Shown: positions 7,711-16,448 of the stretch, piece after piece
Layout: each line of letters starts with the position of its first letter
Position numbering within the stretch: position 1 is the stretch's first letter
Origin: Wenyingzhuangia fucanilytica
Lineage (GTDB): Bacteria > Bacteroidota > Bacteroidia > Flavobacteriales > Flavobacteriaceae
Assembly: GCF_001697185.1 (NCBI RefSeq)
Contig: NZ_CP014224.1
Coordinates: forward strand, 124,001 to 188,000
DNA length: 64,000 nt
Reading direction: 5' to 3'
Program-made: the position numbers and the translations under genes
Notes under the pieces: model-generated
Database searches by the model: none
The model's input: the letters and a program-made list of their open reading frames with translations, nothing else
Told to the model about the DNA's origin: nothing

Positions 7711-8340
7711 ATGAAAATCAAAGTTTGTGGAATGAAATATGGAGAGAATATCCAAGAGGTGTCTGCCTTAAAGCCAGACTATCTAGGGTTTATATTCTAT
7801 CCAAAATCGCCAAGAAATTTTGAAGGAGAAATTCCAGAGATTGATGAAAACATCAAAAAAACAGGAGTATTTGTAAATGCTCCAATTGATTTTGTTGTTG
7901 AAAAAATAAATCAATACGGATTTAAAGCAATTCAATTACACGGTTCAGAATCTGTGGCCTATTGTCAAGAATTAAATAGTTATGATTTGGATATCGAGCT
8001 ATTTAAAGTCTTTTCAATTAAAGATGAGTTTGATTTTTCTGTATTAGCACCATACGAACCTTTTGTAGATTTCTTTTTGTTTGATACCAAAGGGAAAGAT
8101 AAAGGAGGAAACGGCTATACTTTTGATTGGTCAGTGTTAAAAAACTATCCATCAAAAAAGCCTTTTATTTTAAGTGGCGGAATTGGAGTTGCAGAAATAG
8201 AAAAAGTAAAAGAAATTTTAAAAACAGAATTGCCTATTTACGCACTAGACATCAATAGCAAGTTTGAGGTTGATGGGGTAAAAAAGGATGTAAATTTGTT
8301 ACATCAGTTTTTTAAAGAAATAAAGGGGGAGTGTGTTTAA
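7711..8340 (+). CDS. trpF: Phosphoribosylanthranilate isomerase
   Basis: Catalyses the Amadori rearrangement of phosphoribosylanthranilate. A TIM barrel of 209 residues. The general base Cys lies in KVCGMK at the N-terminus (Cys6) and the catalytic Asp in FDTKGKDKGGNG around residue 130. SGGI and ALDINSKFE near the C-terminus are the usual phosphate and product loops. Fifth gene of the operon. A GC-richer hairpin element follows immediately. Confidence 0.95.
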   Translation: MKIKVCGMKYGENIQEVSALKPDYLGFIFYPKSPRNFEGEIPEIDENIKKTGVFVNAPIDFVVEKINQYGFKAIQLHGSESVAYCQELNSYDLDIELFKVFSIKDEFDFSVLAPYEPFVDFFLFDTKGKDKGGNGYTFDWSVLKNYPSKKPFILSGGIGVAEIEKVKEILKTELPIYALDINSKFEVDGVKKDVNLLHQFFKEIKGECV

Positions 8341-8350
8341 AATAATAACA

Positions 8351-8405
8351 TCTCGACTCCGCTCGATGACCTAATTACGAAAGAGGTGTTCGAGCGTAGT
8401 CGAGA
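8351..8405 (+). repeat. CGACTCCGCTCGA-type inverted-repeat element in the trpF-trpB gap
   Basis: Arms 8351-8366 and 8390-8405 pair at 15 of 16 positions around a 23-base loop. It is markedly richer in G+C than the surrounding DNA. There is no run of T afterwards, so it does not look like an intrinsic terminator. I recall similar sequences scattered in flavobacterial genomes, which I could not check here. Confidence 0.75.
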
Positions 8406-8502
8406 ACGGTTTAGAAATAAGGATTAAAAAAGTTGATTTGTTTTTTGAGTAATCGTTAAATCAATTTCACAAATAAACAGTTCAGCAAATAAACATAAAG
8501 AG

Positions 8503-9708
8503 ATGTCAAAATTTCAAGTAGACAAAAATGGTTATTACGGACAATTTGGAGGAGCTTATATTCCAGAATTGTTGTATCCAAACGTAAAAGAATTAGAAGA
8601 TAATTATTTAGATATTATCAACTCTGAAGCTTTTCAAAAAGAGTATTTATACTTGTTAAAACAATATGTTGGAAGACCAACACCATTGTATTACGCTCCT
8701 AATTTATCCGATAAATACGGAGCACATATTTATTTAAAAAGAGAAGATTTAAACCATACAGGTGCGCACAAAGTAAACAATACTATTGGGCAAATTTTAA
8801 TTGCTAAGCATTTAGGTAAAAAGAGAATTATTGCCGAAACAGGTGCAGGTCAGCATGGAGTGGCTACAGCAACAGTTTGTGCTTTAATGAACTTGGAGTG
8901 TATTGTGTTTATGGGAGAGGTAGACATCAAACGTCAGGCTCCAAACGTAGCACGTATGAAAATGTTAGGGGCAAAAGTAGTAGCAGCAACTAGTGGTTCT
9001 AAAACTTTAAAAGATGCAACTAACGAAGCTATTCGTGATTGGATTCAACACCCAGAAGAAACTTATTATTTAATAGGTTCTGTAGTGGGGCCACATCCAT
9101 ATCCAGATATGGTAGCACGTTTACAAGCCATTATTTCCGAAGAAATTAAATGGCAATTAAAAGAACAAACAGGAAAAGAAAATCCAGATACAATTATAGC
9201 TTGTGTTGGTGGAGGTTCTAATGCGGCTGGAGCTTTTTATCATTATATGGATGATGAAGAAGTAGATTTGGTAGCGGTAGAAGCTGCAGGATTGGGAATA
9301 GACTCGGGAGAAAGTGCTGCAACTTCTCAATTAGGAGAGGTTGGTGTAATTCACGGTTCTAAAACCATTTTAATGCAAGATGAGTACGGGCAAATTATTG
9401 AGCCTTATTCAATTTCTGCAGGATTAGATTATCCAGGAGTTGGGCCTTTACACGCACATTTATTTGATACCAAAAGAGGAACTTTTTTAAACGCAACCGA
9501 TCAAGAAGCTTTAGATGCGGCTTTTGAATTAACAAAGTTAGAAGGAATTATTCCAGCTTTAGAAAGTTCTCATGCTTTAGCGGTACTTGGTAAGATGGAT
9601 TTAAGCAAAGATCAAGTAGTTGTGGTTAATTTATCAGGAAGAGGAGATAAGGATTTAGAAACTTATATCAACGAATTAGAAAAAAGAGAAGCTAGAAATC
9701 ATGAGTAA
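8503..9708 (+). CDS. trpB: Tryptophan synthase beta subunit
   Basis: PLP enzyme that condenses indole with L-serine. 401 residues, the size of the standard TrpB1 group. The PLP Lys is Lys90 in HTGAHKVNN, and the phosphate-binding loop GGGSNAAG lies near residue 236. The 162-base gap to trpF holds a GC-rich hairpin element. The stop overlaps the trpA start by 8 bases, so translation of the two subunits is probably coupled, as expected for an alpha2beta2 complex. Confidence 0.97.
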   Translation: MSKFQVDKNGYYGQFGGAYIPELLYPNVKELEDNYLDIINSEAFQKEYLYLLKQYVGRPTPLYYAPNLSDKYGAHIYLKREDLNHTGAHKVNNTIGQILIAKHLGKKRIIAETGAGQHGVATATVCALMNLECIVFMGEVDIKRQAPNVARMKMLGAKVVAATSGSKTLKDATNEAIRDWIQHPEETYYLIGSVVGPHPYPDMVARLQAIISEEIKWQLKEQTGKENPDTIIACVGGGSNAAGAFYHYMDDEEVDLVAVEAAGLGIDSGESAATSQLGEVGVIHGSKTILMQDEYGQIIEPYSISAGLDYPGVGPLHAHLFDTKRGTFLNATDQEALDAAFELTKLEGIIPALESSHALAVLGKMDLSKDQVVVVNLSGRGDKDLETYINELEKREARNHE

Positions 9709-10468
9709 GTTAAATCAATTATTTAAAGAAAAACCAAACAGACTTTGTTCGGTATATTTTACATCAGGATATCCAAAATTAAATGATACTGCAACTGTAG
9801 TAAAGAATTTAGAAGCTGCAGGAGTAGATTTTTTAGAAGTAGGTTTTCCTTATTCAGATCCTATGGCCGATGGTCCTACTATTCAAGAAAGTAGTTCTGT
9901 TGCCTTAAAAAATGGGGTTAATTTAGACATCATTTTTGATCAATTAGCAGCAATAAAAGAGCAAATAAATATTCCTTTAGTTGGAATGGGCTATTTAAAT
10001 CAAATGTTGCGTTACGGAACTGAAAAGTTTTGTGAAAAATGTATATCAGTAGGTATAGAAACTCTAATTTTACCTGATATGCCTATGATTGAGTACGAAA
10101 CAATTTATAAAGATTTGTTCGCAAAATATGGGCTTACCAATGTGTTTTTAATTACCCCTCAAACATCAGAGGAGCGTATTAAAAAGATAGATGAAATGAC
10201 CAATGCGTTTATATATGTGGTAGCATCATCTTCTATCACAGGAGCTAAAGGAACTATTTCAGAAGAGCAAATAGCATACTTTAACAGAATTAAATCTTAC
10301 AATTTAAAAAGTACGTTAATTGCAGGGTTCGGAATTTCTAGCAAGGAAACGTTTAATACGGTTTGTAGTCATGTAAACGGAGCTATTATCGGTTCTGCTT
10401 TTGTAAAACATGTTGGGACAAATGGTGTAGACACTATTGATGCTTTTGTAAAAAATATCATTAATTAG
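9701..10468 (+). CDS. trpA: Tryptophan synthase alpha subunit
   Basis: Cleaves indole-3-glycerol phosphate to indole, channelled to TrpB. A TIM barrel of 255 residues. Catalytic residues are Glu46 in [11 protein letters not shown] and Asp57 in MADGP. The phosphate loop is GFGIS and the C-terminal GSAFVKH segment is present. It is the last gene of the operon and overlaps trpB by 8 bases. Confidence 0.96.
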   Translation: MSKLNQLFKEKPNRLCSVYFTSGYPKLNDTATVVKNLEAAGVDFLEVGFPYSDPMADGPTIQESSSVALKNGVNLDIIFDQLAAIKEQINIPLVGMGYLNQMLRYGTEKFCEKCISVGIETLILPDMPMIEYETIYKDLFAKYGLTNVFLITPQTSEERIKKIDEMTNAFIYVVASSSITGAKGTISEEQIAYFNRIKSYNLKSTLIAGFGISSKETFNTVCSHVNGAIIGSAFVKHVGTNGVDTIDAFVKNIIN

Positions 10469-10565
10469 GGCGTTCCCTTCGGTCGGGCTTTTACCACTCG
10501 CTTTTTGTATACTGAAACAAGTTCAGCATCCAAAAGAGCTCAAACAAAGGTGCAATCCCTAACGC
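10468..10565 (+). repeat. Composite GGGCGTTCCCTTCGGTCGGGC-type repeat after trpA
   Basis: A GC-richer segment that starts in the trpA stop codon with GGGCGTTCCCTTCGGTCGGGC and ends with CCCTAACGC, so its ends can pair (GGGCGTT region with AACGC). Inside it is a separate small inverted repeat, CTGAAACAAGTTCAG, at about 10512-10526. Both words are ones I recall as dispersed repeats in flavobacteria. No protein is encoded. Confidence 0.6.
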
Positions 10566-10574
10566 AAAAAAAAA

Positions 10575-10610
10575 CAAAACAGCCTTCTGAAAATTCAGAA
10601 GGCTGTTTTG
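10575..10610. terminator. Bidirectional terminator between trpA and carbonic anhydrase
   Basis: A 16-bp perfect stem (10575-10590 with 10595-10610) and a 4-base loop, flanked by A-rich sequence on the left and T-rich sequence on the right, between two convergent genes. It can serve both. Confidence 0.85.
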
Positions 10611-10612
10611 TT

Positions 10613-11239
10613 TTATGAGATTCTATAAATTTCTTGAATGTCTTTTAATTTGTCTTCAAAGTTAATTTTTAAATCAATCAATTTACCAGAGTGAATATCA
10701 AAAACCCAACCATGAACAGTTACATTTCTATCTGCAAATGCCTTTTGATATTGAGAGGTTTTAATCACATTCACACATTGTTCTTGTACGTTTAACTCTA
10801 CAAGTCTTTTGTATCTTTCATCTTCATTTTCAATAGCATTTAATTCTTTTCTATGAATTCGGTAAACATCTCTAATATTACGTAACCAAGGATTTAAAAT
10901 TCCTAAATCTTCAGATTGCATAGCTGCTTTTACCCCTCCACAATAATAATGTCGACAAACAACTACATGGTTTACTTTTAAATGGGTTAAGGCGTAGTCT
11001 ATAACAGACATGGCACTTAAATCAGTATTAGGAACCATGTTGGCAATGTTTCTATGTACAAAAGCTTCCCCAGGACCAACTCCCATAAGCTCTTCGGCAG
11101 TAACGCGACTGTCTGCACAACCTATGTATAAAATTTCAGGGCTTTGTCCTTTAGACAGGTTTTTAAAATAATCTTTATCAATAGCTAATTGATTTTGCAC
11201 CCATTGTTTATTGTTTTCAAATATCTTTTGAATCTTCAT
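10613..11239 (-). CDS. Beta-class carbonic anhydrase (first)
   Basis: Interconverts CO2 and bicarbonate. 208 residues. The zinc and active-site residues are all present: Cys41, Asp43 and Arg45 in CADSRV, His97 and Cys100 in CRHYYCGG. No signal peptide is seen, so it is probably cytoplasmic. It lies downstream of a second, different carbonic anhydrase and a SulP transporter on the same strand, 104 bases after the former's stop, with a terminator hairpin between them. The grouping suggests a shared role in bicarbonate supply, for example for carboxylases. Confidence 0.93.
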   Translation of the reverse strand: MKIQKIFENNKQWVQNQLAIDKDYFKNLSKGQSPEILYIGCADSRVTAEELMGVGPGEAFVHRNIANMVPNTDLSAMSVIDYALTHLKVNHVVVCRHYYCGGVKAAMQSEDLGILNPWLRNIRDVYRIHRKELNAIENEDERYKRLVELNVQEQCVNVIKTSQYQKAFADRNVTVHGWVFDIHSGKLIDLKINFEDKLKDIQEIYRIS

Positions 11240-11295
11240 GCTTTAGAGCTTTTAGTGTTGTTGTTCCTATCTCTAAGATAGTGTTATATACTAAA

Positions 11296-11317
11296 AAAGA
11301 GGTCATATGACCTCTTT
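11296..11317 (-). terminator. Terminator after the second carbonic anhydrase gene
   Basis: A 22-base perfect palindrome, effectively a 9-bp GC-containing stem with a 4-base loop, followed on the minus strand by a T run. It lies between the two carbonic anhydrase genes, so the downstream one may depend on readthrough or its own promoter. Confidence 0.75.
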
Positions 11318-11343
11318 AAAACTTGATGTAATTTTATTTTAAA

Positions 11344-11970
11344 TTAAAAAAATGATACTGAACCATCGTTAACATCGTACATGGCTCCAACAATCATAAT
11401 TTCTCCTTTTTGTTCCATATCAGCTAAAACATCACTTTCGTTTCTAATTCTTTCAATAGTAAGTTTAACGTTTTTTACAGCAACACTATCTACAAATTCT
11501 AAGTTAGCAGAAGTTCTTAAGTTTTCTTCTTTTGGTTCTGCAACAGAGTTTACAGCAGGTTTAATATTATTAAGCATTGCTGTTAAGTTTCCTAACTTAG
11601 CATTGTCACAAGCACCTTTTACAGCACCACAACTCGTGTGTCCTAAAACAACTACTAGTTTTGTTCCGGCTAATTTACAAGCAAACTCCATAGAACCTAA
11701 TATATCTTGGTTTACAAAGTTCCCTGCAATTCGGATACTAAAAATATCTCCTAATCCTTGGTCAAATACTAGTTCTGCAGAAACTCTAGAATCTATACAG
11801 CTTAAAATTGTTGCAAAAGGAAATTGTCCATCACTTGTATCATTCACTTGCTCTAATAAGTTTCTATGAGCTTTTAAATTGTCTTGAAATCTTTGGTTTC
11901 CTTCTTTTAAAAATTGTAATGACTTTTCAGGAGTCATTGTTGCTTGTGTTTCTTTAGTATGAGCTTTCAT
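11344..11970 (-). CDS. Beta-class carbonic anhydrase (second)
   Basis: Second CO2/bicarbonate-interconverting enzyme, 208 residues. Active-site residues are Cys58, Asp60 and Arg62 in SCIDSRV and His111 and Cys114 in LGHTSCGAVKGA. It differs clearly from the neighbour at 10613-11239: the short CGAVKGAC signature and the GSMEFA segment place it in another beta subclass, so the pair is not a recent duplication. It begins with a polar N-terminus and no obvious signal peptide. The SulP transporter gene lies 59 bases upstream on the same strand. Confidence 0.93.
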   Translation of the reverse strand: MKAHTKETQATMTPEKSLQFLKEGNQRFQDNLKAHRNLLEQVNDTSDGQFPFATILSCIDSRVSAELVFDQGLGDIFSIRIAGNFVNQDILGSMEFACKLAGTKLVVVLGHTSCGAVKGACDNAKLGNLTAMLNNIKPAVNSVAEPKEENLRTSANLEFVDSVAVKNVKLTIERIRNESDVLADMEQKGEIMIVGAMYDVNDGSVSFF

Positions 11971-12029
11971 CTTTTTGTGTTTTTTATAAGATAAATAAGT
12001 TATTTAAATACAAATATTGTTCCTTAAAA

Positions 12030-13553
12030 TTACGATTTCACTACTTTTAAATGAGGCATTGGTTGGTCGTACTTGTGCAAGTTAAGATCTAAGTCTACCA
12101 AGGTTAATTCAATTTCTTTATTAGCCGCTTTAATAGCAAAATCTTGAATAATTTCAATAATATCCAAATGTATAAATTGTGTTTTAGTTGCAATAATAGT
12201 TACCTTACTTTTTTGTGGAATTTTATCTAATATCTTTAAAACAGATGCTTTGTTTAAAAAAGTAACATCTTCGGACAATTCAATAGTATAAGATCCAATT
12301 TCTCCATTTTTAGAGTGTTCTAAAAAATATGGAATCTTGTAGTTGTTTCTTAAAATAATAAAAATAGCAACACCAACACCTAAACCAATACCTATTAATA
12401 AGTCAGTGGCTACAATACCAACAACGGTTACCACATATGGAATAAATTGATCTAATCCCTCCTTGTACATCTTTTTGAAGTTTGCAGGACTAGCTAGTTT
12501 GTATCCTATAATTAATAAGATAGCAGCTAGGGTTGCTAAAGGAATTTGATTTAAAAGAGTTGGGATAGATAAGATGCTTATGAATAATAATATTCCGTGA
12601 AAGATAGTTGAGGTTTTACTTTGTCCTCCCGCTTGTTGGTTAGCAGAACTACGAACAATTACTTGGGTTACTGGTAATCCTCCAATAAACCCTGCACACA
12701 TGTTTCCTATACCTTGAGCAATTAGTTCTTGATTGGTAGAAGTTGTTCTTTTTTTAGGGTCTTGTTTGTCTGATGCTTCTACACATAATAAGGTTTCTAA
12801 ACTTGCAACTACAGCAATAACAATAGCAGTGGAGTATACCTTAGGATTGGTTAATCCAGCTCCAAAATTAGGAAATGTAAAGTTGTTAAAAAATTCAGTA
12901 GGTGAGGTAGAGATAGGTATTTCTACTAAGAATTCTGAGTTGATAGGTAAAGTGTATAATTGTAATAATATACCAACAACAACCGCTAATAATGCACCAG
13001 GAACAGCTGCTAAAAACTTAATGTTTTGAATGATCTTTGATTGCCATAGCAATAAAATTCCTAAAGAAACAAATGTAATAATGGTAACATTCATGTCAAT
13101 ACCATCGGTAATACTCTGGATAGATTCAGTTCCAAATGCTTTAGGGATTTGTTTGTAAAAAATTAAAATACCAATACCAGAAAGCATTCCCTTAATAACC
13201 GAGGAAGGAAAATAATAAGCAATAATTCCTGCTTTTAAAATTCCCATAATTAATTGTAGTAGTCCCCCAATAATTACAGCGACAAGAAAAATGTTAAAAC
13301 TTCCTAAATCGGTAATGGCGTTAAGAACTATTACAGCAAGCCCGGCAGCAGGACCACTAACTCCTAATGCAGAATTAGAAAAACTCCCGACAACAATTCC
13401 TCCAATAACACCACTAATAATACCCGAGTATAAAGGTGCTCCAGAGGCTAAAGCAATTCCTAAGCACAAAGGAAGAGCTACTAAAAAGACAACGATACTT
13501 GCAGAGAAGTCTTTTTTTAGATTTTTTTTAAAGTTATTGTTAGATGGTTTCAT
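12030..13553 (-). CDS. SulP-family anion transporter with STAS domain, probable bicarbonate transporter
   Basis: Polytopic inner-membrane anion transporter of the SulP/SLC26 family, about 507 residues. It has the family N-terminus (FLVALPLCLGIALASGAPLYSG), a long membrane domain, and a C-terminal STAS domain of about 75 residues. Members carry sulfate or bicarbonate. The two carbonic anhydrase genes directly downstream make bicarbonate the more likely substrate, as proposed for BicA-like proteins in marine flavobacteria. That substrate is inference. An alternative start 21 bases upstream at 13574 is possible. Confidence 0.85.
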   Translation of the reverse strand: MKPSNNNFKKNLKKDFSASIVVFLVALPLCLGIALASGAPLYSGIISGVIGGIVVGSFSNSALGVSGPAAGLAVIVLNAITDLGSFNIFLVAVIIGGLLQLIMGILKAGIIAYYFPSSVIKGMLSGIGILIFYKQIPKAFGTESIQSITDGIDMNVTIITFVSLGILLLWQSKIIQNIKFLAAVPGALLAVVVGILLQLYTLPINSEFLVEIPISTSPTEFFNNFTFPNFGAGLTNPKVYSTAIVIAVVASLETLLCVEASDKQDPKKRTTSTNQELIAQGIGNMCAGFIGGLPVTQVIVRSSANQQAGGQSKTSTIFHGILLFISILSIPTLLNQIPLATLAAILLIIGYKLASPANFKKMYKEGLDQFIPYVVTVVGIVATDLLIGIGLGVGVAIFIILRNNYKIPYFLEHSKNGEIGSYTIELSEDVTFLNKASVLKILDKIPQKSKVTIIATKTQFIHLDIIEIIQDFAIKAANKEIELTLVDLDLNLHKYDQPMPHLKVVKS

Positions 13554-13643
13554 TCTCTTTATGTTTTTAAGCACAGCAAAGAATACACCTTAGTTTAAAA
13601 CAGGGTGTAATTGGTGTAGCTTGGTTAATGTATAGGTTAAATT

Positions 13644-13979
13644 TTAGCTTAAAAAAATAAAAAAGTCCGGTGGTGGGGTGTGTACCTTTAAATAAGGGTT
13701 AGAAAATTTTATTAAGGATTTAAAAACACTTTTTAAAGAAGGATTTATAAAATTTACTTCAGCAAAGTCTTGAGAAAAATGATATTTGGTAAAAACCTCT
13801 TTTCCTACTTTAATTTCTTTTTCATTAGGTTCTTCTTCTAAAAGTTGTTGAGAAGTCACTTTTTTTGCAGTCTTACCTAAATCTGTAGCAACTTTAAGAG
13901 ATGAGGCAAACACAATACAAAGTACCATAGTAAACATTACTAGTAGTGTTATAGGTTTGGCTTTGTACTGTGTTTGCAT
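13644..13979 (-). CDS. Small exported or membrane-anchored protein of unknown function
   Basis: 111 residues. Residues about 10-27 form one strongly hydrophobic segment (signal peptide or membrane anchor), followed by a charged middle part with several Lys and Glu and a C-terminus ending in HTPPPDFFIFLS. I do not recognise a characterised family. It lies between serS and the SulP gene on the same strand. The Pro-rich conserved-looking tail and the normal codon use argue for a real gene. Confidence 0.6.
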   Translation of the reverse strand: MQTQYKAKPITLLVMFTMVLCIVFASSLKVATDLGKTAKKVTSQQLLEEEPNEKEIKVGKEVFTKYHFSQDFAEVNFINPSLKSVFKSLIKFSNPYLKVHTPPPDFFIFLS

Positions 13980-14006
13980 ATTTTTTTTGATGATATCAAG
14001 TAATTA

Positions 14007-15281
14007 TTACCTAATATAATCAAAACCTGTGTAAGGAACTAATACTTCTGGAATTTTAATACCATCTTCTGTTTGATAGTTTTCTAAAATGGCAGCTAAT
14101 ACTCTAGGTAAAGCTAAAGAACTACCGTTTAAAGTATGTGCTAGTTGACTTTTTCCTTCGCTGTTTTTGTAGCGTAATTTTAATCGGTTTGCTTGGAATG
14201 TTTCAAAATTAGATACAGAACTAATTTCTAACCATCTGTCTTGACCTGTAGAAAAAACTTCAAAGTCATAAGTTAAAGTTGAGGTAAATCCTAGGTCACC
14301 ACCACATAAGTTTAAAATTCTATATGGTAATTTTAATTCATTTAAAATTTCTTTAACATGATCTACCATCCCGTTTAGGGCTTCAGCAGATTTATCAGGA
14401 TGTTCAATCCTTACAATTTCTACTTTGTCAAATTGGTGTAATCTGTTTAATCCACGAACATGTGCTCCATAAGAACCAGCTTCGCGTCTAAAACATGGAG
14501 TGTAACCTGTTAAGCAAATAGGAAAATCTTCTTCTTTTAAAAGTTCATCTCTAAAAATATTTGTCATAGGAACTTCTCCTGTTGGGATCAAGTATAAATC
14601 ATCAATAGTAGCATGATACATCTGACCCTCTTTATCTGGTAATTGTCCTGTTCCAATTCCAGAAGCTTCGTTTACCAAATGAGGTACTTGTGTTTCCTCG
14701 TAACCTGCAGCGGTATTTTTATCTAAAAAGTAATTGATTAAGGCGCGTTGTAACCTAGCTCCTTTCCCTCTGTAAACAGGAAAACCAGCACCAGTAATTT
14801 TATTACCTAATTCAAAATCAATTAAATTGTATTTTTTTGCCAATTCCCAATGAGGTAAAGCTTCTGTATGAAGTTTAGGAATATCCCCTTCTTCAAAAAC
14901 TGTTTCGTTATCTTCTTCAGAAGATCCCGCAGGAACAATTTTATTAGGTACGTTTGGAATGGTATATAATAAGTCTAATAAGTTTTGCTCAGCCTTGTTA
15001 AATTCTTCTTGTAACTCTTTAGAGCTTACTTTTAGTTGAGCAGATTTTTCTTTTAGAATATTGGCTTTTTTTGCTTCGCCAGATTTATATAGTATTCCTA
15101 TTTCTTTGTTTAAAGAATTGGATTCAGCCAAACTATTGTCTAGCTTTACTTGAATACTTCTTTTTAATTCATCAGTAGCAAGTACTTCATTAATAATTGC
15201 CTCGGCATTTTTAAAATTACGCTTGGCTAAACCAATTAATACCTGTTCTTTATTTTCTCTAATAAAAGGGACTTGTAACAT
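14007..15281 (-). CDS. serS: Seryl-tRNA synthetase
   Basis: Class II aminoacyl-tRNA synthetase charging tRNA-Ser. About 424 residues: an N-terminal coiled-coil arm (residues about 30-100) that grips the tRNA, then the catalytic domain with motif 2 (FRREAGSYGAHVRGLNRLHQF) and motif 3 (NGSSLALPRVLAAILENYQ). I place the start at 15281 (MLQVPFIRENKE), the family N-terminus, rather than at the upstream ATG at 15335. A promoter-like TAACTTTG on the minus strand at 15302-15309 would put transcription start downstream of the longer alternative. Confidence 0.96.
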   Translation of the reverse strand: MLQVPFIRENKEQVLIGLAKRNFKNAEAIINEVLATDELKRSIQVKLDNSLAESNSLNKEIGILYKSGEAKKANILKEKSAQLKVSSKELQEEFNKAEQNLLDLLYTIPNVPNKIVPAGSSEEDNETVFEEGDIPKLHTEALPHWELAKKYNLIDFELGNKITGAGFPVYRGKGARLQRALINYFLDKNTAAGYEETQVPHLVNEASGIGTGQLPDKEGQMYHATIDDLYLIPTGEVPMTNIFRDELLKEEDFPICLTGYTPCFRREAGSYGAHVRGLNRLHQFDKVEIVRIEHPDKSAEALNGMVDHVKEILNELKLPYRILNLCGGDLGFTSTLTYDFEVFSTGQDRWLEISSVSNFETFQANRLKLRYKNSEGKSQLAHTLNGSSLALPRVLAAILENYQTEDGIKIPEVLVPYTGFDYIR

Positions 15282-15301
15282 ACCTATAATAATATTTGCA
15301 A

Positions 15302-15335
15302 CAAAGTTAAACTTTCCGTTGAAACACAGAAACAA
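15302..15335 (-). promoter_or_regulatory. Promoter of serS
   Basis: On the minus strand, TAACTTTG at 15302-15309 preceded by TTG at 15333-15335 with a 23-base spacer. It matches the Bacteroidota consensus and supports the serS start at 15281. Confidence 0.5.
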
Positions 15336-15343
15336 TCTTTTGT

Positions 15344-16291
15344 TTAAGATGCAGTGTTAGGCGTAATTGTTTGGATGAAGTTTAAGCTGTCGTTTTGGTC
15401 TTTTTCTAACTGCTCTTTAAGACCCTCTACAGAATGAAAATTTTGTTCTTCTCTTAAAAAATGTAAGAACTCAATTTTTATTTCATCACCGTAAATATCA
15501 TTGTTAAAATCAAAAAGATGAGCTTCAATAGTTTGGTTTTTTCCGTTAACAGTAGGTCTGTTTCCGATGTTTAACATTCCAAAATATTTGTTTTCTTGAT
15601 GAGTGGCTCTAACAATATAAGCTCCATTTTTAGGAGTTAATTTATAAACTTGCGAAATTTCTATATTGGCGGTTGGGAATCCAATAGTGTTTCCTAATTG
15701 CTGGCCTTTAACTACTGTTCCTTTAATAAAAAATGGAGTAGTTAAAAATTCATTAGCAGTTTTAATATCCCCAGCTTGTAGTGCAGTTCTAATTTTAGTA
15801 GAGCTTACTGCGGTATTATTGATGTCTTGTGCTTTGATTTCTTTGATGTTAAAATCAAAAGTATGACTGTATTCTTTTAATTGTTCAAAATCACCTTCTC
15901 TATTTTTTCCAAAACGATGATCGTAACCCACTACCAATTCTTTTACATTTAGCTGATTCACCAAAACATCTCTAACAAAATCAAAAGCGCTAAGGTTAGA
16001 AAAATCTTTGTCAAAAGGGTGAATCACTAAATAATCCAAATCAGTTTCAGATAAAATTTCAATGCGCTCTTCTATAGTGTTGATGAGTTTGATAGAGTTA
16101 TCTGCCTGTATCACCATTCTTGGGTGGGGAAAAAAAGTAAGGAGTACAGATTTTAGACCTTTCTTTTTAGATTCAGAAATAAGTTGGTCTAAAATTTTTC
16201 TGTGGCCTATGTGAACACCATCAAAGGTTCCTATAGTAACTACAGTACTGATGTTTTCTGGAAAATTATGATAGTTGTGAATTACTTGCAA
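15344..16291 (-). CDS. ribF: Bifunctional riboflavin kinase/FAD synthetase
   Basis: Makes FMN and then FAD from riboflavin. The N-terminal adenylyltransferase domain has GTFDGVHIGH near residue 20, and the C-terminal kinase domain has KGTVVKGQQLGNTIGFPTANI. I choose a TTG start at 16291, giving 315 residues and the usual family N-terminus. The ATG at 16399 would add 36 hydrophobic residues with no counterpart in the family. A minus-strand promoter match, TAAATTTG at 16310-16317 with TTG at 16335-16337, lies just upstream of the TTG start and excludes the longer version. Confidence 0.93.
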   Translation of the reverse strand: MQVIHNYHNFPENISTVVTIGTFDGVHIGHRKILDQLISESKKKGLKSVLLTFFPHPRMVIQADNSIKLINTIEERIEILSETDLDYLVIHPFDKDFSNLSAFDFVRDVLVNQLNVKELVVGYDHRFGKNREGDFEQLKEYSHTFDFNIKEIKAQDINNTAVSSTKIRTALQAGDIKTANEFLTTPFFIKGTVVKGQQLGNTIGFPTANIEISQVYKLTPKNGAYIVRATHQENKYFGMLNIGNRPTVNGKNQTIEAHLFDFNNDIYGDEIKIEFLHFLREEQNFHSVEGLKEQLEKDQNDSLNFIQTITPNTAS

Positions 16292-16309
16292 ATTCAAAAT
16301 ATTTGAGAG

Positions 16310-16337
16310 CAAATTTAAGAATACTATTTTAAAATCA
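16310..16337 (-). promoter_or_regulatory. Promoter of ribF
   Basis: Minus-strand TAAATTTG at 16310-16317 and TTG at 16335-16337, 17-base spacer. It places the transcript start about 10-15 bases before a TTG start codon. Confidence 0.55.
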
Positions 16338-16448
16338 ATATCGATAAAACGATAAATAAACAATCTAAAATAATGAAAAGTAAAATTACTTTTTAACATA
16401 TGTTTATTTTTTGTATTTTACGTTAAACACTATTAAACTATTAATAAT

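Noticed and set aside
11381-11869. A 162-codon plus-strand frame opposite the second carbonic anhydrase
   Set aside because: The minus-strand frame has all carbonic anhydrase active-site residues; the antisense frame is a by-product of its codon use.
15282-15335. Longer N-terminus for SerS
   Set aside because: The extra 18 residues have no family counterpart and the predicted promoter lies inside them.
16292-16399. Longer ATG-started RibF
   Set aside because: It adds 36 hydrophobic residues before the nucleotidyltransferase domain. A promoter match at 16310-16337 falls inside the extension.
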